DNA from: Xenopus tropicalis
Taxonomy: Eukaryota > Chordata > Amphibia > Anura > Pipidae
NCBI RefSeq assembly: GCF_000004195.4
Contig: NC_030678.2
Location: 76,257,404 to 76,321,403, forward strand
DNA: 64,000 nucleotides
Reading direction: 5' to 3'
The translations under genes were made by a program, and so were the position numbers. Below the pieces are notes generated by a model. That model saw only the letters and a list, made by a program, of their open reading frames with translations. It was not told the DNA's origin and made no database searches. Below, piece by piece: positions 15,401 to 26,310 of the stretch; within the stretch, counting starts at the first letter, position 1, and every line of letters starts with the position of its first letter.

Positions 15401-18400
15401 GTGAAACCTCAGTTTTGCATAAAAAAATCATTCAGAACATGGAGTAAGCAAGCCTGAGGGGGTGGCAGGCCCATTATTGTAGTCGATCAGTGAGGTAGGT
15501 AGTAAGCTTTATTTTCTGACAGGAATGTCTGCTAATATAAGAAATCTAAAGCAAAACGACAAGGCACATTGCAAATCTAATGCGCTTCTTGTAATGTGAG
15601 TGCGAGTCCTAGGTAGTAACAAAAAAAGCTGGGCAATTATTATGATAACGAATGTTATTGGACAGTAAATACATGCCCAGTGAGTAGGGTCGGACTGGAG
15701 GTTGCAGGGCACACCCGGGCTCCCACCCTAGGGGCCCTGCACAGGCCCGGATTTGTGGAAAGGCCACAAAGGCCCGGGCCTAGGGCGGCACAAATTGGGG
15801 GGCGGCATGCCGCCCTGCCGCACCAAAACATTAAAGTTTTTTTTGCATACAGAACAATGGAGACCTCTCCCCTTGGGGCTCCTGTGTTACAAATCCGGCC
15901 CTGGCCCTTCAGGTGCCCCCGCCGGCCATATCCCCTACCCCCCCGAAGGGGCCCCCCAACCCGCGCGTAAATTTAATTGTCAGGGGAGGAACGGTCGGGC
16001 AGGGGGAGCGCCAGCGAGGGTCGGGTCTGGGCTGCCGGGGCCCACTGGGATTTTTCCTGGTCCAACCATGCCAGTACCTGTAATGCACTCCTTTTTCAGC
16101 CGTTAGATCATTTTCCTACCAAATTGGATATGGCATGGACCCTGTTTAATCAGGTAATAAGTCTTCCAAGCAGTAGAAATGATTATATTTTGAATTGAAT
16201 GCTGCTCTTCTTTACAGTATTGGAATTGTTAACAAAACTTTTTATTAAGCCCAGTTTCCCTTCAAAAGCTGCAGCAGTTACCTTAGAACTTTTTCTTCCA
16301 AAACTATTCTTGACTTTTACCTAGGACTAGTTCTAAGCAGTATTCAACTGTAAAGTACCTGATAGCTTATTTATAGGCTATTGTATAAGAGGCATCCAAC
16401 GAGGACACTATCCTCTGCCAGCTGGTAATTTATATAACTGACAGAAAGTGAAGTGCTGTTCTACATACACTATCTTATCCATTAAACGCCAATATCAGTT
16501 TAACTAAGAATATGATATGTTCTACTAAGAATATGCTATGATATGTTCTAATGAGAATTGTAAAGAAGCGGAGCACAGGATAGCTTATTAATAAAAACAT
16601 AAATTTATTTCTAGTGATTAAAAACAGATCGGAGCATCCTCACCTCATGGCTTAACGCATTTCGTGGCTACAACACCACTTCCTCAGAAGAATATGATAT
16701 GTTTTACTTTAATAACAATAGGGCTTGCAGGAATAAGTCAACTCCATATTTAATGCAAAGAGTGTTTAGTGCATGCAGTTCTATGGTTTTTTATCAAATT
16801 TAGTTTGCTATGGCAATACAGTTTAATGAAAAAACTAATTCTGCATTTACCATTTTCCTCAGAACAGGCAGAAAATTCTAATGATAATGAACTCAGCAAA
16901 CTCGCCTATGGTTTGCCCACCTAATGCTGCTGGCAAAATAACTAAATAAGTGCAGCAAAAGGATTGAGTGCAAGCTTTTCTAAGGCAATGCTCCCTTTGA
17001 TTTCTGTTAAGTCGGGTTGCATTTACTACTTCTCCTTGAAATTAACTTTTAGGGGGTAGATTATCAAATTTCAATTTTTTTTGTCAAAAAGTAGAAAATT
17101 TGTGCTTCGAGAAAAACTCGAATTGCTTAATAATGTGAAAACAACTGGAATGCAGTGAAATCACATTCTACCCTTCATTTTCGATCCAAACTTGAAATTT
17201 GAAAAAACAGCTCCCATAGATGTCTTCATGAACTTCCTACCTTTTAGATGGTAACGTTTTTTTTTGAGTATTTTTGTGCTTAATAAATCTCGAAAATCGC
17301 GAGTTTTGGAATCTCTAATTTGAATTTGTGGTTTTTTTTGCTGCAAATAAATCAAATTTGTGGTTAAAAATATAATTTAAATGTTAAGAAATCTGCACCT
17401 TTGTGTGGTGTAGTCAACACTATTTGAAGACAATAAGGCACAGATTTACTGAAACTCTTTCTTTTTAAAAAAATAGAATTAAACTCACTAATGTTTTACA
17501 TTTACATTTTACTTTAAAAAGTCTGAAATGAAAAAGTATGCACTGGAAAAAGACACAGAAAAGAAAGAATTGTCGCTCAAAAAGTTTTGTAGCAAAGAAG
17601 GATCCTCCATGGAAGGGAAGAGACATCTGCCATTGACTTTCTACATGATCTCAACAAGTTTTAACTGGCGAATTGTTGGATTCGAATTTTTAGCTGTTTT
17701 GTTGCATAGTAAATCTCAAAAAAGTCCCAACTTTTTTTGTGTGTTTAAAAAATTATAATAAAAAAATAAATAATCCGACCCTTCATTAATGGCCCCCTAA
17801 GTCTTTATTTTTATTTTTTATGTTTTTTTTATTAAAATGAATTAGGTATTACGAATTATGAATTTTAACTGCTATCTAGTTGCTAGGGTTTGATTACTAT
17901 AGCAATCAGACAGCAGTTTAGAACTCAGAATGAATAGAAGGCGGCTCACAAAAAAAATAATTCAAAATAAAAATAACAATAAAACTGAATCCTGACAATC
18001 AATCCTTTTTGACTCCAACAACCAGACAGCATTTTGTAGTAGTAGGCTGCTAGTTGGCAGAATTGAAACACTAATAATTAGAAACATATATAAATATATA
18101 CTGTATACATTTTTTTAAGTGAATTTCTCCTTTTAGTGGCTCATACTAAAGCATAGCATTTTATATATTTATTACAAAGAGAACAGAATTAGGACAGTTG
18201 GGTTACAGGAGTAAATGTTATTGACCTATGTTCAATATAAGCTGCAATCACCAAAGTGCACAATTTAGTTTGAACAGACAATAAACAGTTTTATAGCTAC
18301 TGTCAATTTGATGAATATGTATATTTACAGGAAACTGGTCAAAGAACTTGCAGGATAATGGCATTAACTGTTTGCTTTTTGCCAAGACATGAAACAACCA

Positions 18401-21400
18401 AATGAGTGTGGAAGAATTGTATAAAGGGCTTTCAAATAAGTTTGATTCTCATTAAGGGGCAGATTTACCAAAACTCTAACATTTCTCTTTGTTTCCACGA
18501 ATGTCTGGCATTTACTAAAAAATTTGAAATGAAAAAGGCTGCATAGGAAAAGTCTCAGAAAAGTTCGATAATTCAGAATTTTGTCAAAAAAAGTTTTGAA
18601 GCAAAAGAAGGATCCTCCATGGAATGGAAGAGACCTCTGCCATTGACTTCTACATGATCTTGGCAAGTTTTAGCTGGTGAATTGTCGGATTCAGATTTTT
18701 AGTTAGTATATGGCCTTTACAATGATGATTTTTTATTAGGAAGTGGAGTTTTTATTACTTTATGAGCACTCAGTTTCAGGGAATGGATTTAAAAAACAAC
18801 TTGGAACTGGGAATGAGGTAAAGAAATAAAATTCCTTGTTTTTATAAGGGGCGTTTACTTAATACATCAGTGCTCCAATGCCATTTAGTGTTGGTTATTA
18901 TCTAGACAGCAGTGGGGTAATAAGGTTTAATGACATGTTCTCTTCATCCTACTCTGGTCCTCAGGGACTCCATAAAATGTTGAATAGATTATACTTGTAG
19001 GCTTTATGAGAAATATGAATTTCCAGTGCAAAAAACATAAAAACCTATCAGTTAAATTACCACCCCCTCTGCATAGATCCATTCACCCATTCATTTCTTT
19101 AACATCACTCTTTTACTACAAACCCTATTTGCTAAAAGCACAAAACCTGAGAATTTGGGGTATATTTATCATGCTGTGTAAAAAATGGATGTTGCCCAAG
19201 GCAACCAATCAGCAATTAGATTTCAACAGTTACAAAATCAAAGCAAAGCATCTGATTGGCTGCTATAAGCAACATCACCGATGATGTTTTACTCCACTTT
19301 TTACACAGCATGATAAATATACCCCTTAAGTGTGTGGTTTGACATCAGCACCACATTTTTAATAACAAAATTGTGTAACGCATCACAAAACCTTATCTTG
19401 CCGCTTGCATTATAAGTTAAAAATTGTTATTCTTTAAATGATCTAGTTATTTCATCTTTTATGAGCTAACTCATAGAAGGCAAACTTTAAGTTTTCAAAA
19501 TTTGTAACATTTTTTAGGTAGATCTTTTTTAGGAGAATGGAGATGCATACTTGTATAGATATAGGCAGAAACGACCTATTTTAAAAGGGATTTTTTAACA
19601 AATAAAGTTCAAACAGTGTTCATTTGTGAAAGTGAGTATTTTCAAATATACCATTTTGATGTGTCTCCTCATGTAGAAGAAGTCCAAAATTGCAGACAGA
19701 CCAGAGAGAATAGTAAAAGACACATGATGATCATACATCCATTGCTTTCCATTCTAAATGAATTATCTGTGACAAACCACATTTCCAATTGGCCAGAGCA
19801 CATGGAATAAACATTATCTCCAACACAAACAGGATGATATTTAAGGCTTCATTTCATTCATGATACAATGAGTTGTGTGATTCACATTTTGAGGTTATGC
19901 TTTTTTAAGTACCCTTTTCATCTCCTTAGCAGACACATAAACACACTAAAGGGTTTTGGCACACTGCTCAGATAAAACAGAAAGAATTATGTTTTTATAT
20001 TAATACATTTTCTGATAACGTTTGCCTTAGAAAATCCTGATCAGAACATTCTACTCTGTTTTTATTTAACAAAAGAAGATACTGTTTGTTTGTAAGACCA
20101 TTATCCGTAGTCATACACAGAGAGGATACTATCATTTAGCATCCAGTTATCTTAAAGAGATACTGACACCAGAAATTAAACCATTTTTTACATCTATTAT
20201 AACATTGTCTTTGCATGCTATTTATAATATGCCATAAAAGTATTGTCCAATGCTTTTACATTACCTATCTGATCCCCAAACTTCTCTATGAGGGGGCTGC
20301 CATATTTGTGCAGCAGGAGTCCGTTAGCATTAGAAGCTATAACTGTCAGGCTGAGAAGGGACAGTCAGGTTGGCAAAACAGTCAGGTTTAGGAACTTCAA
20401 ATAACAATTACTTACTTTTAAAGTTACATTAATATTTTGAAGAGTATGTTTTGATTCTCTAAAGCCTAGACAAATAAGGTGGGTGTGGAGTTTTTTGTTT
20501 ACTTATTACTTTTGTTTATTTATTTTAATGCCCTGAAATATTGGTACAATGTACTCTGTGCTATAACCAACTTGTAATATGTCTGTAATAAAATTGATTA
20601 TCAAAGAAAACAAGTCATGACCATTTACTATCTCAATAATGTGCCTCATGGAAACAGCTGCCTAAGGTTGTCAAAAAGGGGCATAATGTAATAAAAAATT
20701 TGCATCAGGACAAATAATGATCAAAGACCAATTTCCTTTCAAACAGGTGACCAATAAATGCTATCTGCTAACTGGTTGCTAAAAGTTGGTGGAAATGTTA
20801 TCACTTTTCCCCAAAGAACTTTGTGACTGCTAAACAACGTCAGTAGTAGCTCTATACTTGGCTGGATGTTTATTTACACAGTTACAAACCTACTTTTGTA
20901 CCAGGGCTAACAGGGCATTGGCTCTGGGCCTTAGGATCAAAGTGGACAGTCATAACTTTTGTTCAGTTGGATATCAATGATTTTTAGGCTGTAGACCTGT
21001 TAATTCCAGCTCCAAGCTTCCCAGTGAAAGGTTGGACATCCATCATTTTTGTAATTCCATGACCATGTCCCATCAAATGGGGGTTTGCACCTTCCTGGTT
21101 TTCCAGAGGCTTCTCTGAACCCACAACATATTTCTGATGGAACTGGCACATGACCTCATACTTCTCATTAGATTTTATTACAATTCTTATAGCCCTCCAC
21201 AACTATCAAGATTGAAGGCATGACCCTGGGCCCATGTTAGTGGGTAACTCTGAGCAAAACCTCTCCGAATGATAAATGGTTTTAATAGTTTAGTGCAAAT
21301 GCATTTTAAAAAGTAATTTTACAGCACTAAGCCTTTTCTTACAGCTTACTGTTTAAAGCACCATTTTATGTAGTGAAAAAGTTTACCTAAGTTACATTTT

Positions 21401-24400
21401 CTAATCTCATGAGCACATAAAGAATGGTCATGTGTAACTAAAACACCAGCTTTAAGCATTACTAAATGCTAAATTAGCATCAGGCATCTTAGGTCTATTG
21501 CACCTAACACCATTTTAGCTTGATTACACAAATACACTTAAAAGATATTAAGCTTCCAGGCATGGTCTAGCTTAATTAGGAGTCCATTATGGGCAGTAAA
21601 AATAAAAAGGAGTGAAAAAAAGATATTTTTAGTGCACACGCCTTTGACATACATCACACCTCCCTTTTGAAATTGTAGACCCTAGAATGGGTGAAGTTTA
21701 CATAAAATATGTGGTGGTTTGGACTTATGGGGGGGGGGGGGTCACCACATACATTTTGTGGATTTTAGGATTTTAGGGAGAATATATATGCATATGAATG
21801 CATTTTAAGCATTTTAACAAAGATTGTACAAATAAGGCAGATTAGCTGTCTAAATGCTCACAAACCAAACTAATCTTTTATGGCCAGCATCCAGATTCTC
21901 TGTGCAAGTTAAGAACTTGCATTCATGCAGGTAAAGCAAACATTGTAAAGCATTTACCAAAGAAGGAGGCTAAGAATCCAGTATGGGGACTTCTACAGGT
22001 TCAAAATTGCAGCAGTAAAAAAAATAATTTACAGGGGGTATTAAACACATGCATGCCTCCCTCCACCCCTCATTAATAGGTGCTGCTAAGCACAGACATC
22101 ACTGTATTCATGGGCTAGACATCAGTCTATGCTCTCTAAAATGGAACACAGAGACCTGTGGCAATTCTGCTCTTCCAGGGCAGGGAGCAAAAAAATAAAA
22201 ATTTGAGGGATTGTTGTGCTTGTAAATGTCAGTCTCTGCACTGCTAAATGGAGCAAAGAGACCGACATTTATTCTATCAATACAGGGCTACCTGCGTTTA
22301 GCAGTGCATATTCATGAGAGGCAGATGAAGGCATGTATGTGCTTTAACACACCTTAGTGATCTTTCACTTCTCTCTGGGGTCTAAGTAAATTACCCTTAT
22401 AGCATCCAGGCGACAGTAAACTTTGATCTGTCTAATTATGGCAAAACAATGCTTGTAAGATGACTGGATAATGATTGCAGAGTAAAAAAATGCTTGGTAA
22501 AGCTAATATCTAACATTACTGAATATGCTATGGTTCGGATTATACCCTTAAAATACAATGTTTTTACTGTGTAAAAGCACCTGCAGCATTTTTTACACTG
22601 CAAGTAGATTTTATTCAGTCATTTATTTTTCACACCCAGTGCTAAAGTCCCAGTGAATAAAAATGTAAATATGGCTTCTGGTTCTGGCAACATGCTAGGA
22701 CGCCAAAAGAATAGAAACACTATTAGATCCTGTTTAGCCTTCTTATCAATTAGCAGGGGTAAAGGCTAAAATAACAATGGGGTGGTGGAAAGGAGGAAAA
22801 CTGCAGTCACATGACACTTAAGTCACATGATACCTAACAAACTGGAGCTTCTTAATGATTTTGAGTTTCCATCTCCATTAATTCTATAACGCCAAGATGT
22901 CTGTCATACAGGTGAAGCTAGCATGGAACACTTATGGAACACAAATTGCTATAAGTTTATTTACTAAGAGCAAAGAGCAGAATTCCGATGAAAATTGCTA
23001 TTTTTTTCCAGCAATGTTCCCACTAAGCCATACGCTCATTCATACATACAAATATTGAGAACAGGGCACACAACAAGAGTGAAAGATTTTGTGTGAGGTA
23101 AAGTTACGGAGAATGTCAGTTGCTCTTCTATATATTCCTGGAGAAAACTTAATAGTCTTTTATTATAGCATAGAAAATGCAAACCAGTCAACTGTTTCCC
23201 CTAACATAGAGCTCATAGAGCCAGCATTCATTCATTATATGCATGTGCTGCAACATAGCCACCTGTATGAGGAGCTCCCTCACTGTGAGGGTGGGCTAGA
23301 GCTCAGGTTGGGCTAATTTTTTTTTGCGCAAAAACGTCTGTTTTTCCTGTGGGGTGGAAGTTTTTAATGATATGGGCCCTTTAAATTGCCTTTATGGAAA
23401 AAGTAATTTCCATATTTCTGAGCTTTTTAGTTTCTGAATAGTGAATTCCATACCTACAAGTTCTGTGTTTGCAGCTTGTTTGTGTTCTAGTTACCTTTTT
23501 TAGCATGCACCTGGCAATAACTATGGAAATATGTATGCGAATTATACCTGACTATTTTCCCCACCACTTTATTTCTTTAAATGTTCTTTGAAGGTACTGT
23601 TGGGTCAAGCTGCAGTTTTAGCCTTGCCTAAGCAGCCAGACTAGATATTGGCCACAAGCTTCTTATCACCTCTAATAGGCCCCATATTGTTTTGTTTTAA
23701 TCCCATTACAAGAACCCAGGGAAGGAGTGGCTTAAAAGAAAGGGGGGGCATCATTAAAGTAGTGACCAGTCAAACACAGCCTTAAATGGGACTCTAAATA
23801 TGATGGACAACTTAGAAAAGGGCAGATACATGCAAATGCATAACAACTCATAATATAACATGCAGCTATATACTTCACCAACTATATTAGCTTCCCCTGT
23901 ATTACAGACACCTTGGTGTTCTGGAAATAAAGGAGGAGGAAACTCAGAATCATTGAGGGTCTCCAATTACCATGAAGAGACTAAAATCACTCCCTACCCT
24001 GGGCTAAAGCTCATGTTCTTTAAACATGTATTGGCCCTGGGTGGTTTCTTGCACATCCCCATAATACAATTGTTCTCCATTATTTAAGGGATCTCTTGCA
24101 TCACTTTGGGAGTGTGCATGAGCAGTAACTGTTTGTAGTAATGTTTGTGTTACTGTACTGCATGAATGCACTCAGTAAGGGATTCCTGGTAGAACAGAAC
24201 AGTTTTAAGAGAAGAAAAGGAGATGGAAAAAAAACCAAAACTGGCGGGGGGAGGTTTTCCCAGTTAGTACCTTCAGTGATTATAAATGTCAGTCTCCTTC
24301 AAACAAAAATGATTCTATATTTTGTAGCGACAGCAGAAAAATACATGTACTATATTTTAGCTGTCAACCAAGCCTTGTATGTAAATTAGGGTAAAAATGA

Positions 24401-24835
24401 CAGTTTACCCATTCATCTATTCTCTCCAAGAGTAACATTTATGAAAGGAAATATAGTAAAGAAAAAGTGAACAGAAGGAGATCCAACCTCTGAATGAGAA
24501 TGTTTAGTGGATGAATGCATAATCATGCTGTTCACTTTTTCTTTTAAATAGACTATCTTTGGAGATAAGGAATTCCATACAGCAGCACAAAGCACTATGC
24601 AAGAGCAAATAACCATTATATTAAAATCCCACAAACTTACCTTGTTCATGTCAAATGTACTGAACACTTGGTCAATGTATCTATTTGCTTCAAAATTCAT
24701 TCCTTGCAAGCCAAGTAATTCTTTAAACTCATGCAGGCTCAGCTGCCCAGAAGGACATTCTTTCATAAATTTCCCATACCATTTGTGGAGCTCCATAGCA
24801 TTGCTATCATCTGCTGCTGAGTTGCTAGCTCCCAT
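5768..24835 (-). CDS. guca1c: guca1c gene (GCAP3), four coding exons, complete
   Basis: Guanylate cyclase-activating protein 3: a myristoylated EF-hand calcium sensor that activates photoreceptor membrane guanylate cyclase when Ca2+ falls in light and inhibits it in the dark. Joining 24835-24641, 10694-10545, 7392-7305 and 5901-5768 gives 188 codons plus TGA, with all phases agreeing (0, 0, 1). Visible: MGASNS N-terminus (N-myristoylation), degenerate EF1 with CPSG at residues 27-30, EF2 loop D62-E73, EF3 loop D98-E109, EF4 loop D140-E151. Runs such as LLGLQG and [18 protein letters not shown] match recalled human GUCA1C better than GUCA1A/B. Human GCAP3 has 209 residues; here the protein stops soon after the helix following EF4, so the C-terminal tail is about 20 residues shorter. 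Introns are about 13.9, 3.2 and 1.4 kb. The neighbour upstream, morc1, is the same as in mammals. Confidence 0.92.
5902..7304 (-). other. guca1c intron 3
   Basis: AT-rich intron with no recognised transposon or RNA gene. Confidence 0.7.
7305..7392 (-). CDS. guca1c: guca1c exon 3
   Basis: 88 bp, phase 0 to 1. Acceptor ATTTTAG|GCAGTT and donor GATG|GTAAAT. It encodes [16 protein letters not shown] and the first half of the EF4 loop (DVNGDG). The exon is visible only through splice sites and homology to GCAPs. Confidence 0.92.
7803..8182. mobile_element. Non-autonomous hAT-type element
   Basis: Terminal inverted repeats CAGGGGTGGGCAAAC and GTTTGCTCACCCCTG bound a 380-bp unit. The flanks CTATAGGA and CAATAGGA form an 8-bp target duplication (7 of 8 match), typical of hAT. 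The core (about 7915-8095) is a purine-rich GGAGCTG/GAGGATG quasi-repeat that produces long proline-rich or glycine-rich spurious frames on both strands. No transposase is present. Confidence 0.85.
9348..9407. repeat. (AT)30 microsatellite
   Basis: Sixty bases of perfect AT repeat directly abutting a dispersed repeat copy on its right. It gives spurious YIYIYI frames. Confidence 0.98.
9411..9590. repeat. Dispersed repeat ending in a TTTCG...CCTCAG motif
   Basis: Contains CAGGGTGCTGGCA, GAGCCGCACACACAGGGAC, an A-rich stretch and GTTTCGAG...CTTCCTCAGGG. A related copy lies at 9746-9868 (GGGTGCTGGCA, GAGCCGCACACACAAGGAC). More distant relatives are at 16563-16690, 55550-55712 and, in the other orientation, 56268-56300. 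SINE-like in size, but no pol III boxes were confirmed. Confidence 0.55.
9746..9868. repeat. Second copy of the 9411-type dispersed repeat
   Basis: Shares the GGTGCTGGCA and AGAGCCGCACACAC blocks in the same order and spacing as 9411-9590, 330 bp away, so this may be a local duplication. Confidence 0.55.
10545..10694 (-). CDS. guca1c: guca1c exon 2
   Basis: 150 bp, phase 0 to 0, 50 codons. Acceptor TTCACAG|GATGGA at 10694 and donor ACG|GTAAGG at 10545. It completes EF2 (DGFIDFLE), carries the connecting helix, and holds all of EF3 ([12 protein letters not shown]). All Ca2+-coordinating positions of EF2 and EF3 are intact. Confidence 0.93.
10885..11287. mobile_element. Composite hAT-type element, copy 1 (403 bp)
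   Basis: Begins CAGGGGTGTCAAAC, ends GTTTGACATATATG, and is flanked by a perfect 8-bp duplication GTCTACAC (10877-10884 and 11288-11295). It carries a complete smaller element at 10983-11157. A second copy of exactly the same length lies inverted at 30338-30740 with its own different target duplication, so the compound has moved as a unit. Confidence 0.92.
10983..11157. mobile_element. Short foldback element nested in the composite hAT
   Basis: Inverted ends GGGGTATATTTATCA and TGATAAATATACCCC with inner arms AAAAAGTGGAGT and ACTCCACTTTTT; 175 bp, bordered by TAA/TTA. Other copies: 30468-30642 (same host element) and a free copy at 19157-19325. Confidence 0.88.
12363..12466. repeat. Hairpin with a loop drawn from another element
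   Basis: Arms CTCCAGGTTACATATA and TATATGTAACCTGGAG, extended by GGTAGAAC and GTTCTACC with interruptions. The loop CTGCTTTGCCACTGTTGAAA also occurs inside the GGGGTATATTTATCA family (about 11057-11080). Confidence 0.7.
12478..12710 (-). repeat. Dispersed repeat related to 20153-20460
   Basis: The words TTTGCCAACCTGACTGTCCC, GGCAGCCCCCTCAT and GGCATGCAAAGACAGTGTTA reappear in reverse complement at 20153-20400. The end CAGTATTTCTTTAA resembles the TTAA-bordered foldback elements elsewhere in the window. Confidence 0.6.
13331..13764. mobile_element. Foldback element, GGGGCACATT family
   Basis: Left end GGGGCACATTCATGAA, right end TTAATAAATGTCCCCC with CGTTCGTGTATT just inside. Shares CCTGAATGGGAAAAATTCGG-type sequence and the right end with the cleaner copy at 42182-42542. 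A new TAGGGGCACATTTATCA end follows at once, hinting at a second, incomplete copy. Confidence 0.7.
15320..15460. repeat. Long hairpin
   Basis: Left arm AGGCTTGCTTATTCCATGTT and on to TGATTTTTT; the right arm is its near-perfect complement, about 34 bp, separated by about 75 bp. Probably the core of a foldback element. Confidence 0.75.
15686..16055. mobile_element. GC-rich repeat containing a nested hAT-type element
   Basis: An outer GC-rich repeat runs from GGGTCGGACTGG to GGCCCACTGGGATTTTTCC. Inserted in it at 15742-15903 is a 162-bp element with ends CAGGCCCGGATTT and AAATCCGGCCCTG and 8-bp flanks GCCCTGCA/GCCCTTCA (7 of 8). This is a shorter relative of 31836-32106. The long open frames here are by-products of GC content. 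Confidence 0.75.
16563..16690. repeat. Dispersed repeat with TTTCGTGG...CTTCCTCAG
   Basis: Shares with 9411-9590 the layout GGAGCA..., A/T-rich middle, then CGCATTTCGTGG...ACTTCCTCAG. Distant relative only. Confidence 0.4.
17440..17790. repeat. AT-rich dispersed element, copy A
   Basis: Starts GGCACAGATTTACTGAAAC. Contains GATCCTCCATGGAAGGGAAG and CTACATGATCTCAACAAG, near-identical in order to copy B at 18455-18720. The right end is near CATTAATGGCCCCCT. Confidence 0.6.
18455..18720. repeat. AT-rich dispersed element, copy B
   Basis: Starts GGGGCAGATTTACCAAAAC. Shares GATCCTCCATGGAATGGAAG and CTACATGATCTTGGCAAG with copy A, same orientation, about 1 kb away. Confidence 0.6.
19157..19325. 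mobile_element. Free-standing GGGGTATATTTATCA foldback element
   Basis: Same inverted ends and inner AAAAATGG/CCACTTTTTACACAGCATGA arms as the segment nested in both composite hATs, but with no hAT sequence around it. It shows that the inner unit exists as an independent family. Confidence 0.85.
20153..20460 (+). repeat. Dispersed repeat starting TTAAAGAGATACTGACACC
   Basis: Reverse-complement relative of 12478-12710. A third copy of the left end (TTAAAGTGATACTGACAC) starts at 14660. The TTAA border is consistent with TTAA-targeting elements; no clear right end was found. Confidence 0.55.
24641..24835 (-). CDS. guca1c: guca1c exon 1 (coding part)
   Basis: Codons 1-65 from ATG at 24835 to the donor AAG|GTAAGT at 24641/24640. 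It encodes the myristoylation signal (Gly2, Ser6), the W19-Y20 helix that GCAPs use to contact the cyclase, the disabled EF1 (CPSG), and the first four residues of the EF2 loop. The ATG is chosen because Gly follows it and because upstream sequence lacks further homology. It ends in phase 0. Confidence 0.92.
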
Positions 24836-26310
24836 CGTGCTTATTGGAACAGTTTTTTAATTTTGCAAATCCAAGAGACAAAAGATAGTCCAGCTTCATC
24901 TACTTGCCTCTCAATGTTTCCCAAATGAGCGTTACAGACTACAGATCTTTTTCTAAACCTCTTAGCTTGTTACCGAGAAAGACTGTAAGTGTAAATATAG
25001 AAACATGGTGGGATTAGGGGCATTGTCAAGTAATTAAGCATGCAAAGGAGAGAGATTTCTCCAAACAGACACAAACGTGGCCTAAACACACCATTATTTG
25101 CTGATTTTCTTCATATCAGAAGTAAAAATTACCCTAGGTTAAGTGCCACTGACAAATAGTTCTATTTCCTCTTTATCTATTAACTATACATTTTCTGCAT
25201 GGTTAGAGAGAGAGTCGGAATAGACTCTGTATTGTAAATTTCATATTTTCACAGGCATAGTTTTTAAATATAAAAAATTAACAACAACCCATTTTAGGAA
25301 TCACCTGAGAAAAACATGATTGTGGAACCAATTCTTGGTTAAAATTGAATGAGCTTCATAGTGAGAAGAAGGAACAATTTTGTAGCACAGATTTTCAGAT
25401 GTTAAGTGATCTAAATGTTCCCACAACATGTGCCTCTTTTTTGTAAATAGGATTGACTAAATTAAATACAATATCTACAAATATCTACAGTAATTTTTGC
25501 TGCAGTTTTCTGCATATGAAGCAGATCCTCCCTGAAAAGCTGCAGACTTACATACTACTTCTCTGGGCTTACAGATCTCGTAGTAGCACACTCATTGACA
25601 CAAATGACAAGTGACAGCCTTACATTTAGAAGCGGCTTTAGAAAACCTTTCTTTTAAGCTATTTTTCTAGGTAACGAGCCAAGACAGTTACGTACAGGGA
25701 TGTTCTGGAACTTGATAGTCTCAAAAGTCTATAAACGCTAACTTTTCTAATCTCCAGCCTAGGTGCCCAAATGTCTTGTGTTCCACGTGAGTCAATCTTT
25801 TGTCTGTCATGTAAAGAAATGCTATCCCATGTTTGATAATTGAAGAACACAAAGAAGTAAACAAACATTGTCAACATTGTTTGTACAAACAGATAAAAGT
25901 TTAATAAGTCCATAATTGTTGCTCCTGCTGTTCCAAAATATTTATATTTTTGTTAGCAAAACCAAATTTTATATTTTATTAAGCAAGTCAACTGGATAAA
26001 AGAAAAGACATATTGTGAAATAATATTGTGACATAATGGAAAGATATTGTTTACAATGCCCTTCTCCTATTTATGTTTCTCTTTTATTTCCATACAGCTG
26101 CAACAGAGGTAGGATATTTCCACCCAACTAACCCAATAGCAGCTTAAACTTCAAGCTGCAAAACAAAATAATAAACATCTCAAATCCTCCACCCCACTTG
26201 AAAGGCAAACTACCCCTTTGAACATTATAGGCAATGTAAGAAAGATGATCCAAGTTACCACTCTCACTCTGGGGCCGCATAAATATAATAAAAATGATAT
26301 TTCTTACCAT
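24836..26310. other. Upstream region of guca1c
   Basis: No open frame of coding quality. Apart from the homeodomain motifs near 25.01-25.04 kb it is plain AT-rich sequence. 26100-26300 looks like a fragment of a dispersed repeat (CCTTTCAAGTGGGG on the minus strand) abutting the 3' break of the L1. Confidence 0.5.
25009..25045 (-). promoter_or_regulatory. Otx/Crx-type homeodomain motifs upstream of guca1c
   Basis: On the minus strand TAATCC (25016-25011) is the core recognised by Otx2/Crx. A TAATTA core lies about 20 bp further upstream. Both are about 180-200 bp 5' of the guca1c ATG, where a photoreceptor promoter would be expected. No convincing TATA box was seen. Short motifs occur often by chance, so the regulatory role is inference. 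Confidence 0.3.

Larger units (their letters stand above)
10695..24640 (-). other. guca1c intron 1
   Basis: Nearly 14 kb with no supported host exon. It holds the composite hAT element (10885-11287), small foldbacks (12363-12466, 13331-13764, 15320-15460, 19157-19325), a GC-rich nested hAT pair (15686-16055) and AT-rich element fragments (17440-17790, 18455-18720). The stretch 20.5-24.6 kb appears largely repeat-free apart from a G12 run at 21730-21741. Confidence 0.7.

Noticed and set aside
15680..16198. Overlapping 70-117 residue frames
   Set aside because: By-products of GC-rich nested repeats; no start context, codon pattern or family resemblance.
24413..24640. Extension of the first guca1c exon as an open frame to 140 residues
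   Set aside because: It reads through the GTAAGT donor into intron; the GCAP similarity stops exactly at the splice site.
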